Source of the DNA: G001797105 sp964528155
GTDB taxonomy: Bacteria > Chloroflexota > Anaerolineae > Anaerolineales > E44-bin32
Direction of reading: 5' to 3'
Assembly: GCA_964528155.1 (NCBI GenBank)
Contig: CAZGRL010000200.1
Span: 1-5,762, forward strand
Length of the DNA stretch: 5,762 nt
The notes under the pieces were generated by a model, which was not told the DNA's origin, ran no database searches, and saw nothing but the letters and a program-made list of their open reading frames with translations. Shown here one piece after another: positions 1 to 5,762 of the stretch (positions within the stretch are counted from its first letter, which is position 1; every line of letters begins with the position of its first letter). The translations under genes and the position numbers were made by a program.

Positions 1-897
1 GATCGCCTCCAGCAGACCGGACACCATCATTTCGTGTTGGGGTGCCAGGCTCTCGAGGCGTGATCTTCCGAGAAGCCATTCGCGTGCACTATCGCCATCG
101 CTCTGGTGGACCACCAGCGGCAAGTTTGCTTGTCCTGGTTCAGCTGCGCACTCCTTGAGCACCCCGGCGAGGCCATCAAGCCTCGCCATGTCGGGACTCG
201 TGAACCCGCTGTAGGGTGCCATCCGAAGGTTCACGCCGATCAGATTGCCGCGTTGGCCGTGCCGCGCCCGAAACGCGAGTTCGAGCGCATCATCACCGGT
301 GATCGGGATATCGCGCCGGGTGATCCCGAGCTCATCGGTCAGAAGCCGGGCGCTGACTGGGTCGCGGACGCTGACGAGGTCCGCTTGCGACAAGACACGC
401 TTGACCGCTCGTCTGAGCTCCGGGGTATTCAACGGCCCGATGCCCTGACCAAAGAGGGCGGTAGGTTTTCTCGCCCCAATGGCCTGCTCGAACAAGCACA
501 GCCGCCGGATCGCAGCCGGAACGAATGGATCGGCCAGCACGCCTGCTCCGGAGTGCACAACCACGTCGGCTTCTCCGACCGCTTTCGCCAAGGTCGGGCC
601 GTATACTCCAGCGAACTGCCGGCTGAGCAGAACCTCAAACCGGGATCGAAGAAAGTTGTCTCCCCGAAGCAGTCGATCTGAGGCCAGTCGCCTGAGCCTG
701 AGCCAGAAGGATGGGTAATCGATGCGGACATCGGATACGCCCTGGACAAACTCCGACAGTGGCGTAGGCGAACGTGTAATGACCGAGATCGTCCCCGAAG
801 GCCACAAGGCGCGCAGGCGTTCGACCGCCACCTGAAGCATGGCGATATCACCAAGGTTATCCAACTTACTGCCACTCTGCTCGACAAGGATGTGCAT
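1..897 (-). CDS. Polysaccharide pyruvyl transferase family protein (partial, 3' end outside window)
   Basis: Members of this family (Pfam PF04230, CsaB/WcaK-like) transfer pyruvate from phosphoenolpyruvate to sugars of surface polysaccharides as a ketal, in the cytoplasm. I translated the minus strand from ATG 897 and found 299 stop-free codons to the window edge. Visible family landmarks are MHILVEQ followed by NLGDIAML (residues 14-21), a first-domain strand ADVVVHSGAG (110-119), GQGIGPLNTP (150-159), VSVRDPVSARLL (175-186), TGDDALEL (200-207), and a second Rossmann-like domain opening with IGVNLR (220-225). Family proteins are usually about 350-400 residues, so perhaps 60-100 residues are missing on the left. 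The ATG is chosen because it sits exactly where the family N-terminus begins. It lacks a clear Shine-Dalgarno, and the frame stays open for 69 more codons upstream (to TGA 1107-1105) without an ATG. There is no frameshift in the part seen. The family call is firm; the exact sugar acceptor cannot be told. Confidence 0.9.
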   Translation of the reverse strand, partial: MHILVEQSGSKLDNLGDIAMLQVAVERLRALWPSGTISVITRSPTPLSEFVQGVSDVRIDYPSFWLRLRRLASDRLLRGDNFLRSRFEVLLSRQFAGVYGPTLAKAVGEADVVVHSGAGVLADPFVPAAIRRLCLFEQAIGARKPTALFGQGIGPLNTPELRRAVKRVLSQADLVSVRDPVSARLLTDELGITRRDIPITGDDALELAFRARHGQRGNLIGVNLRMAPYSGFTSPDMARLDGLAGVLKECAAEPGQANLPLVVHQSDGDSAREWLLGRSRLESLAPQHEMMVSGLLEAI

Positions 898-1513
898 GAA
901 ATAGCCAGCATGTTCGGACGCCCAACCCCGAAGTGCGAGGGCATCCACGACACGTACAGGACAATCGTACCAAGGGTGTCCTAGAAGAAGAAACGATATG
1001 AAGGAATACGAAAACTCCGCTGGATGGGCGGGATCATTTCGGCTCAATCCCCTACCCTGACAGCGCCCCGGGAGAATGACCCGGATTTCGCCGTAGTCTC
1101 GGCATCAGATGATTGTTCCTCCGCTATCCTCGGCCGAGTGTCGCTATCCCCATCTCTGCTGAAATCCCCGCGTCCGGACCGATTGACATGTGAGGCAAGG
1201 CGAAGTGGTTCTTCCCATGCCCCCAGGCCAGAGTCCTCCGGCGGCGCGAGCTTCACCCCACAGCGATCTTGAAGGCGAGGAGCTTTCCATACGTACAAGG
1301 GGATTCGGCATCCGCCCATCACCTCATGGCGTCCCCTATCACCCCACCACCTTTGCTCGACCGCCCGCGCGCAGGGTCAAGCAGCGTCTCTCCTCAGGAA
1401 CCTCCGGCGGTTCAGGCCGGTTCTGGCCATGCCGAGCATCGTCTCACGCCGCTGGAGAAGAACAGCTGCCTCACCGTGAGATGACTCATTGCCGTTCAAG
1501 TGCCCGTCTGCAG
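898..1513. other. Intergenic stretch without a convincing gene; possible degraded sequence
   Basis: This gap of about 616 bases separates the flippase stop from the pyruvyl transferase start. Open frames in it are short, change frame often and resemble no family I recognise. On the minus strand, ATG 1439 opens a 20-codon frame containing NRRRFLRR, which looks like the start of a twin-arginine signal, but it stops at 1377. Just upstream of the pyruvyl transferase its own frame remains open back to 1105. No T-run terminator and no convincing -35/-10 pair were seen. A short perfect dyad, CTCAC-C-GTGAG, lies at 1470-1480 shortly after the flippase stop, with no following T-run. The length and noise are compatible with decayed gene sequence, but this is inference. 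Confidence 0.5.
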
Positions 1514-3025
1514 CTAGTTGAGCTCCCTGTACTCGGCTTGCGGTCCGGGCCGGACGATCGACCAGAAGAACGCCAGCTCTTTTCTGCCTACCCCGCCAAG
1601 GGCAGCCAACAAGAGCGTGTAGGTCGCCGCGCCCGAGGCGATGCCCAACAAGATCGCGGGCAGGCCATCTCCCCGGATCACCAGCACAACCAATGTCATG
1701 CCGACGGTGGCGAGCATGGCCCTTAAGGTCGACATGATCGGGAGCGGAAGGCGCAAGCGTCGCCAGGCCAAGGAAAACGTGATGATCAGATCGAGGCAGT
1801 AGCCAATGGACGTCGAAACAGCCCCCCCTATTAGGCCCCAGCGAGGGACGGCAACGGCTACCATTGCCACGTAGGCCGCTGCCGACAAGGTCTTCGAGAT
1901 GGCCAAAGGACGGGTGTCTTTGCCGAGTTGCAGCAACACGCTAAACACCGACTGTAGATTGCTGAGAAGGAAGCCCAGGCTCAACCATGGAACGATCCAC
2001 CGGATGCTTTCCGGCGGGACTTGCCTGGCGAGCAGCGCCAGGAAGGCCGGTCCAAGCAGCGCCACGCCAGCGACGGCCGGGATGGCAAGCATCAGATAGT
2101 AGCGCAGCGTATGGGTGAGGAGCCGTTCACTCTGCCCAGTCGCAGCTCGATCCCATAGGCGGCTCGCCGCTGGTACGAGCGCCGCTTTGATGGGTCGAAA
2201 GATCTCCGCGACAACCCTCGCCAGACCGTACGCGGCCGAGTAGATCCCCACGGCTTCCGGCCCCAATCTCCAGGCGATCAGCAAACGATCGGCCATATTC
2301 AGAATCACTCCGCCATAGTAGCTCGGCACGAGCGGCAAACAGAAAGCGAGGCTTCCTCGCAGGCCGCCCATCCCCGGCCACGCTAATCCAACTTCCCGGA
2401 GTCCGAGCCCCAGGACGGCAAAGGCCACGACCCCTTCGAGGAAGATTGCCGCCAAGACCGCTGCTTTGAGTTGCCGAGTGAGCAGAATGACCACCGCCAC
2501 GACCACGAGCTGGACAATCACCTGTGCGGTTGTGAGCAGACCATATCGTTTGACATAGTGCAGCCCTCGCTGCAGATCCAGCCCAAAGCCGCCAATGGTC
2601 GCGAGCGCAACCCACAGACCCAACCACCCGGCGATCGGAGCGTACTTGGCGTCGCCGAAGAGGACGGAAGCCAGCCCTTGTGGCACGAGTGCCGCTGCGA
2701 AAGCAACACCGGCACCAATAACAAAGAGGACGACCAATTGAGGCATGACGATTGAGCGCTGCTCTTTGCGCGTCTGACCGCCCGATACGAAACGAACCAG
2801 AGCTGCTGGGAGCTGCATCCCGATGACCGCGCTCCCCATGGCGACCACGAGCAGCGATTGAGTCCAGACGCCATAGGCGGCCGTTCCCATGAGACCGGCG
2901 ATCACCGGCAGCAGAATCAGGCCTCGCAGTCGGCTGACGGCCTGCAAGATCCCCAGGACGCCAACGTCGCTTGCGTAGCTGGCGGCTTCAGTCTGAAGCA
3001 GGCGTCCATTCCCGGTTCCTGCCAA
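1514..3025 (-). CDS. Oligosaccharide flippase family protein (Wzx-like, MATE/MOP superfamily)
   Basis: This 503-residue protein is an integral inner-membrane transporter expected to flip undecaprenyl-linked oligosaccharide units from the cytoplasmic to the outer face for polymerisation or transfer. The sequence is almost wholly hydrophobic segments joined by short basic loops, consistent with 12-14 transmembrane helices, and the usual family length is 400-510 residues. The most diagnostic stretch is residues 230-270: LPLVPSYYGGV, then the buried ADRLLIAW, then LGPEAVGIYSAAYGLAR, which matches the helix 7-8 signature of the polysaccharide_synt family (hydrophobic run, DR, then G.Y..AY). An early helix pair with AYGVWTQSLLVV (50-61) fits the common 'YGV' motif near helix 2. 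The start is TTG 3025, preceded by GGAG at 3037-3034 with 8 nt spacing; the frame is open further upstream but holds no ATG. The reading frame is intact. The assignment to the superfamily is firm; the specific glycan transported is unknown. Confidence 0.93.
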   Translation of the reverse strand: MAGTGNGRLLQTEAASYASDVGVLGILQAVSRLRGLILLPVIAGLMGTAAYGVWTQSLLVVAMGSAVIGMQLPAALVRFVSGGQTRKEQRSIVMPQLVVLFVIGAGVAFAAALVPQGLASVLFGDAKYAPIAGWLGLWVALATIGGFGLDLQRGLHYVKRYGLLTTAQVIVQLVVVAVVILLTRQLKAAVLAAIFLEGVVAFAVLGLGLREVGLAWPGMGGLRGSLAFCLPLVPSYYGGVILNMADRLLIAWRLGPEAVGIYSAAYGLARVVAEIFRPIKAALVPAASRLWDRAATGQSERLLTHTLRYYLMLAIPAVAGVALLGPAFLALLARQVPPESIRWIVPWLSLGFLLSNLQSVFSVLLQLGKDTRPLAISKTLSAAAYVAMVAVAVPRWGLIGGAVSTSIGYCLDLIITFSLAWRRLRLPLPIMSTLRAMLATVGMTLVVLVIRGDGLPAILLGIASGAATYTLLLAALGGVGRKELAFFWSIVRPGPQAEYRELN

Positions 3026-3033
3026 TGGTCTAA

Positions 3034-3037
3034 CTCC
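3034..3037 (-). promoter_or_regulatory. Shine-Dalgarno that decides the flippase TTG start
   Basis: On the minus strand GGAG lies 8 nt before TTG 3025. No ATG or GTG in the same frame lies between the upstream in-frame TAG (in the 3100-3107 region) and this TTG, so the box supports the non-ATG start. Confidence 0.6.
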
Positions 3038-3136
3038 ACAAAGGCGGTGCAGCGCCTTCTCAACTTCGCGTGCATCCCGAGCAATGAGGGACGCGGCCCG
3101 ATTCTACAGGCTGGCCTTCCGTCTCATGCAGGCGGT

Positions 3137-3406
3137 TCAGGATGGAAAACCGCTCCTTGACGTGGATCCTTTCAGAGCCGCCCAGGTGATATCTCGTCCG
3201 GTGACAAGTCTCGATGGCAGACAGCGAAGCACCTCGCTCCGCTGCAGGAGCCGTTCGACGATTCCGCCTGCCCTACCCAGCTCGAGCTCATCGAGGAAAG
3301 ACACAAGGCGAAGCATCACATAGCGGCGAGCGTGGATGATATACCCCTGCTCAAGGATCTCGAATCCACTCTCCTCGAGCGTGAGCGAGCCACTTGCGTG
3401 GGTCAC
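3137..3406 (-). pseudogene. C-terminal fragment of a class I SAM-dependent methyltransferase-like protein
   Basis: The frame gives about 89 residues that read like the last third of small-molecule or glycan methyltransferases: SLTLEESGFEILEQGYIIHA (7-26, the usual 'LLEEAGF.v...' helix-strand after motif III), then ARRYVMLRLVSFLDE, then LLQRSEVLRCLPSRLVTG (53-70) and RDITWAALK (71-79), the final beta strand with a family-typical 'LPTR.LTGH' turn before it. The SAM-binding part (an acidic strand with GxGxG) is not found upstream in any minus-strand frame, and the frame is closed by TGA 3442-3440. The fragment therefore lacks cofactor binding and is a remnant, not a working enzyme. It ends 111 bp before the flippase start. 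Recognition rests on remembered family patterns, without an alignment. It could instead be a small unrelated ORF. Confidence 0.55.
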
Positions 3407-3428
3407 AAGTGCGCCGAGAGGCGATCTG

Positions 3429-3816
3429 TTAGCTCCAGATCAACATTTCATCCAGCCCTGCGTTGTCCGCGAGCCAGAACGCGGCCTTGCGAACCGGCAA
3501 CCGGATCACGACAACCCGGATCGCGCGGATCCGCATCCGACCAAACCCAAAGCTTGAGCACGACGCTGCGGCTCTCAGCAGCAAGGCATCCCCGGTATCC
3601 AGGGGCGGGCTCGAGATCGATGAGCTTCCAGCGCGAAAGGCGGAGCATCTGCTCTGGCGCGGTGATCGCGGCAGACGTCGGTAGGAGTTCTGCCTGCTCT
3701 CGAATGATGTCGGGGATCGTTGCGTCAGACGACATCTTCTGGGCCTGTACCACTCGTTCACTCGTGTCAGGTGTGGGGTCCTGCAGGCAGTTGGCTATGG
3801 CCCTGCCCAGACTCAT
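3429..3816 (-). pseudogene. N-terminal remnant of an AMP-binding acyl-activating enzyme (ANL superfamily), frameshifted
   Basis: From ATG 3816, with GGAG 6 nt upstream, the frame contains ATIPDIIREQAELLPTSAAI followed by TAPEQ. This closely resembles the opening of long AMP-dependent acyl-CoA or acyl-ACP synthetases, where 'TIPDLIREQAER.PDA.AI.APGR.PL' precedes the first Rossmann-like subdomain. After TAPEQ the match breaks. A second frame offers ADAPPFALEAHRSR, resembling the 'PL(T/S)Y..L' segment. A third offers FGFGR, then RVVVIRLPVRKAAFWLADNA, resembling 'LGIGRGDRVAIVLPNGPEMA.AFLA..' before stopping at 3429. At least two frame changes are needed, and the ATP-binding P-loop and the rest of the roughly 500-residue enzyme are absent. 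Such enzymes adenylate a carboxylate and load it on CoA or a carrier protein. Here nothing functional can remain. The remnant is followed within 30 bp by the methyltransferase fragment, which suggests a deletion junction. Confidence 0.55.
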
Positions 3817-3822
3817 TTGAGT

Positions 3823-3826
3823 CTCC
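3823..3826 (-). promoter_or_regulatory. Shine-Dalgarno of the decayed acyl-activating enzyme
   Basis: GGAG on the minus strand sits 6 nt before ATG 3816. It supports this ATG as the original start of the now broken gene. Confidence 0.45.
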
Positions 3827-4135
3827 GGGCAGATCCCCTTTCACCAAACATCCGCTCTCAGCGTTTCTTCCTCGAGTTGATTGCGAGCCCGTGCCGGCCT
3901 GCGCGCAAGTCTCGAGCCCAGCCCGTCCCCGCCCGAGCGGCGTCAGTCCCATGTGGCGCCGGTCGCGACGACCTATGGCCCCGCATCCACACAGCAAACA
4001 GAGCCGCGCTCAGCAACATGGCGATGTGCTCTCATCGCCACGCCGGGGTGGCAATGATACACGATCCTTCCTGCCTGACCCGCCAGGCGGCGACCCGCGA
4101 TCCGCAGAACCACCTCCGGACAATGACCCGCCTGA
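3827..4135. other. Stretch without a convincing gene between two remnants
   Basis: About 310 bases hold only short open frames on both strands, rich in Arg, Ala, Gly and Pro as expected from GC-rich noncoding or antisense reading. A minus-strand string VVATGATWD (3972-3946) recalls a flavoprotein motif but is bounded by stops on both sides. A short dyad, GGTCG-CGA-CGACC, lies near 3960-3972 and lacks a T-run. I see no promoter, RNA gene or mobile-element end. Confidence 0.4.
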
Positions 4136-4189
4136 TCACGTCGACCGACTCGCCCCCAACCGAACTGCCCGGTTGAAACTGAGCCAGGC

Positions 4190-4478
4190 CATTGTGCCGA
4201 AGACATGCATGATTTCCATCACCCCTTCAAGAGACGTCTCGCCAGGGCGGATAGCGAAGATCGCCAAGCGCTGGAGTTCTTGTGTCAGATCACTCTTGCA
4301 CATCACATAGAGAACCAACCCAACATGGTGACCATGTGATGATCAGATGTTGTGCGATAGAGCGGCGCAAGCGTTCCCGAGCGCACACACGCGCAGAAAC
4401 CGGCCGGGCATACTCCGATAACGAATTCTTCAATGAGGCGTCCTCGACACCCTGCTCCCCCGCGTCGGCAGAACTCAT
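4190..4478 (-). pseudogene. Possible acyl carrier protein remnant, frameshifted
   Basis: Three successive minus-strand frames give pieces in the order expected of a stand-alone acyl carrier protein. From ATG 4478 comes MSSADAGEQGVED. One frame over comes RLIEEFVIG (helix I type), then APLYRTTSDHHMVTML (resembling 'PL..SGLIDS..MVTL', the modified site). One frame over again, from about 4318, comes LVLYVMCKSDLTQELQ and AIRPGETSLEGVMEIM (resembling the closing 'IRPENF.SLE.I..LV'). Total length, about 95 residues, fits the family. The serine that would carry phosphopantetheine is replaced by His in the SDHH reading, so it would be inactive even if translated. Position upstream of an acyl-activating enzyme remnant adds weight, since the two commonly pair. 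The resemblance is by eye and needs two frame changes, so this is tentative. Confidence 0.3.
4323..4337. repeat. Perfect 15-bp dyad (ACATGGT-G-ACCATGT)
   Basis: Seven-base arms surround a single central base. It resembles an operator half-site pair, but it lies within the presumed carrier-protein debris and is not next to a credible start, so a regulatory role is unproven. Confidence 0.3.
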
Positions 4479-4697
4479 GTCCTCTTTCCCGCTGGATCGC
4501 AGATCATCTTGACCTTGCCGCTCAGGCAGCCTCCGACTCTATTGGCCTGGTTGGCACCTCCGGCTCGAAGGTTCTGATCTCACCGATGGGACAATCGTTG
4601 GGACGGGAGACTGCCGCACGGATCGTGAGCGCGGGACCCGGCTTGCAGCTGTCATCCAGCCGGACGGCACTAGCCTGCGGCCAGAGCGACAGAGGCC
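4479..4697. other. Short gap with no gene seen
   Basis: About 220 bases between the short membrane ORF and the possible carrier-protein remnant. Minus-strand frames contain charged and Pro/Ser-rich readings with no hydrophobic segments, so they do not continue the membrane ORF. No hairpin with a T-run was found. Confidence 0.35.
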
Positions 4698-4871
4698 CTA
4701 TAGTGGACCGACGGCCGGCACGACCCCCGGAAGCAGGAGATGAGCAAGCTGGTAGACGAAATACAGGGAATACAGAAGCTGGTTCGAGGCATACCACACC
4801 GTCGCCGCAACCATGACTGCCAACACCAACCAGGCTTCGAGCGTAACCCTACTCTGGCTCTTTGACGACAT
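4698..4871 (-). CDS. Short membrane ORF, probably truncated N-terminus of a polytopic membrane protein
   Basis: This 57-codon frame starts at ATG 4871, 23 nt inside the end of the upstream membrane-protein gene, with AAGAGG ending 5 nt before it. That geometry is typical of translationally coupled genes. The protein begins with a polar, basic head (MSSKSQSR), followed by LEAWLVLAVMVAATVWYAS, a clear transmembrane helix, and then LLYSLYFVYQLAHLLLPGVV, a second hydrophobic segment ending in a 'LLLPG' turn that often opens GT-C-like or other multi-pass membrane proteins of glycan loci. It ends soon after at TAG 4700-4698. None of the frames downstream stays hydrophobic, so a single frameshift does not restore a long protein; a deletion or true short protein remains. 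I do not recognise a family. Function unknown; likely membrane-located. Confidence 0.5.
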   Translation of the reverse strand: MSSKSQSRVTLEAWLVLAVMVAATVWYASNQLLYSLYFVYQLAHLLLPGVVPAVGPL

Positions 4872-5762
4872 ACAAGCCTCTTGCCCTTTCACGAATGACA
4901 GATCCCGAACCAGCACACTTCGCGAGCATCGCCCTGAGTTCATCGTCCGTTTGCTCAGGCGCAACGAACAAGTAGCGCGTTCCATGACCATCCAGGGCCA
5001 GGGCCACGTCGTCGCACGACTCATCTGCCGAGAGCGGGATGTACGCTAGATGCTGCGAGAAATCCGCTCTGTACAGAGGATAAACGAAACCGTTGCTGGT
5101 TACGTTGTAACCAAGGACTGCGTCGCGGGGGACAAACTCCAACGCGTTCGCATACTCCTCAGGTACCGTCAACCGAAGGTAGGCCGCCTGGCGGTCCCAG
5201 ATCGACCGACCGAGCATCGCCTGAAAGTCCCCCGGTCCGACTCGACCCTCGTTTATGGTCATGACGAAGTTGAGCCCGAAGGATAGCACCGTCAGGCCGA
5301 TGAGCATCTTCGAGTAGCCCGGGCGCATGGCAGGCAGCCAGTCAAGGTATGCCGCGAAGGCAAGAGCGAATAGCGCGGGAAACCAGATGGCGTAGCGCAT
5401 GCTCCACGGACTTGGCCGGTCAGATAGGAAGAGCGCCAGAAGGGAAAGCGTGAAACCGGTAAAAAGCAGACGTGTGTCGGACCTTCGTACCAGCATCCAG
5501 GCCAGCGCCGGCAGGCCAAGTCCGTATGCGAACCAGCCCCATCCCGTCGTCTCCGGCAGATCCGGGACGATCGGGGACAAGCGATCGCCGAACTTGTGCC
5601 CCATCTGCTCCAGGTTGGCAACGAGCCGCTCCAAGCCTAGATGCGCCGTCCGGTCGCCACTCGGCAGTACTTGCTGGTCACCAATCGTCACGCCGTACGG
5701 AAAAAACGGATTGCCGGTCAGGATCCAGTTTCGCACATTCCAGTAGCCCCCGACGAAGACAC
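4849..5762 (-). CDS. Polytopic membrane protein, GT-C-like glycosyltransferase candidate (partial, 5' end outside window)
   Basis: The frame is open to the right edge, giving 303 residues to TAG at 4849-4851; an internal GTG at 5736 is not the true start because family-like sequence (GGYWN) continues before it. It opens with NW.LTGNPFFPYG (in-window residues 11-23), an extracytoplasmic loop motif seen in many integral-membrane sugar transferases of glycan loci. Then come four hydrophobic helices at about residues 73-91, 98-113, 121-141 and 150-169, and a soluble C-terminal domain of about 130 residues with VLGYNVTSNGFVYPLYR (215-231), TRYLFVAPEQ (261-270) and GLYVVKEPE at the end. Such proteins are usually 450-600 residues with about 10 helices and use polyprenyl-phosphate sugars, with the catalytic acidic residues in the first loop, outside this window. 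The fold class is likely but the reaction is inferred. The next ORF overlaps its end. Confidence 0.75.
   Translation of the reverse strand, partial: VFVGGYWNVRNWILTGNPFFPYGVTIGDQQVLPSGDRTAHLGLERLVANLEQMGHKFGDRLSPIVPDLPETTGWGWFAYGLGLPALAWMLVRRSDTRLLFTGFTLSLLALFLSDRPSPWSMRYAIWFPALFALAFAAYLDWLPAMRPGYSKMLIGLTVLSFGLNFVMTINEGRVGPGDFQAMLGRSIWDRQAAYLRLTVPEEYANALEFVPRDAVLGYNVTSNGFVYPLYRADFSQHLAYIPLSADESCDDVALALDGHGTRYLFVAPEQTDDELRAMLAKCAGSGSVIRERARGLYVVKEPE
4877..4882 (-). promoter_or_regulatory. Shine-Dalgarno for the overlapping membrane ORF
   Basis: AAGAGG on the minus strand, 5 nt before ATG 4871, lies within the last codons of the upstream gene. It is the main reason to believe the overlapping start. 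Confidence 0.5.

Noticed and set aside
106..681. Long plus-strand open frame of about 190 codons
   Set aside because: It lies antisense to the clear pyruvyl transferase reading, has no family-like motifs, and is rich in Arg/Pro/Gly as antisense GC-rich frames are.
429..953. Minus-strand open frame of about 174 codons from GTG 953
   Set aside because: It is a frame shadow of the pyruvyl transferase, which has the recognisable motifs in the other frame; composition (Ser/Arg/Cys rich) is not protein-like.
1470..1480. CTCAC-C-GTGAG dyad after the flippase stop as a terminator
   Set aside because: The stem is only 5 bp with a one-base loop and has no T-run, so it cannot be called a rho-independent terminator.
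1190..1726. Plus-strand open frame crossing the flippase end
   Set aside because: It overlaps the 3' end of the flippase antisense, with no recognisable domain and no Shine-Dalgarno.
2127..2627. Minus-strand open frame inside the flippase
   Set aside because: It is an alternative frame of the transporter, whose hydrophobic helices and DR/GxY signature decide the real frame.
3946..3972. VVATGATWD string on the minus strand resembling a flavoprotein motif
   Set aside because: Only nine codons long between two in-frame stops and with no supporting dinucleotide-binding motif nearby.
3720..4310. Plus-strand open frame of about 196 codons
   Set aside because: It has low-complexity Pro/Arg/Ser composition, lies opposite recognisable minus-strand remnants, and shows no domain.
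1..5762. Mobile element, CRISPR array, tRNA or rRNA
   Set aside because: I saw no transposase motifs, terminal inverted repeats with target duplications, regularly spaced repeats, or structured RNA signatures by eye.

Overview
The window is a stretch of a bacterial exopolysaccharide or capsule biosynthesis locus with all recognisable genes on the minus strand, so gene order reads from right to left. Base composition looks like roughly 60% GC. Alternative starts (TTG with a good Shine-Dalgarno) and Shine-Dalgarno-like GGAG/GAGG boxes fit a moderately GC-rich bacterium. Lineage cannot be fixed from the sequence. The gene mix would fit Chloroflexota or similar soil and thermal bacteria, but that is only a guess.

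Region by region, in transcription order: (1) 5762-4849, the C-terminal 303 residues of a polytopic membrane protein with a GT-C-like 'NW..TGNPFFP' loop, entering from outside the window. (2) 4871-4698, a 57-codon membrane ORF that starts inside the end of the previous gene with a good Shine-Dalgarno. It is either a tiny membrane protein or the truncated N-terminus of a larger one. (3) 4697-3137, about 1.5 kb of apparent gene debris: a tentative acyl-carrier-protein remnant (about 4478-4190), the broken N-terminus of an AMP-forming acyl-activating enzyme (3816-3429), and the C-terminal end of a class I SAM methyltransferase-like protein (3406-3137). (4) 3025-1514, an intact 503-residue Wzx/MATE-type polysaccharide flippase starting at TTG. 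(5) 1513-898, about 600 bp with no convincing gene. (6) 897-1, the first 299 residues of a polysaccharide pyruvyl transferase family protein that runs off the left edge.

Together the intact parts describe assembly and export of a decorated surface glycan: a membrane enzyme using lipid-linked or nucleotide-linked sugars, a flippase that moves lipid-linked repeat units outward, and a ketal-pyruvate decorating enzyme. The central debris suggests that an acyl or aminoacyl decoration module (carrier protein plus adenylating enzyme) and a methyltransferase were once present and were lost by deletion and frameshift. No tRNA, rRNA, CRISPR, recognisable transposase or terminator with a T-run was seen. 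I see no evidence for a new defence or mobile system; the point of interest is the decayed decoration module between functional export genes.
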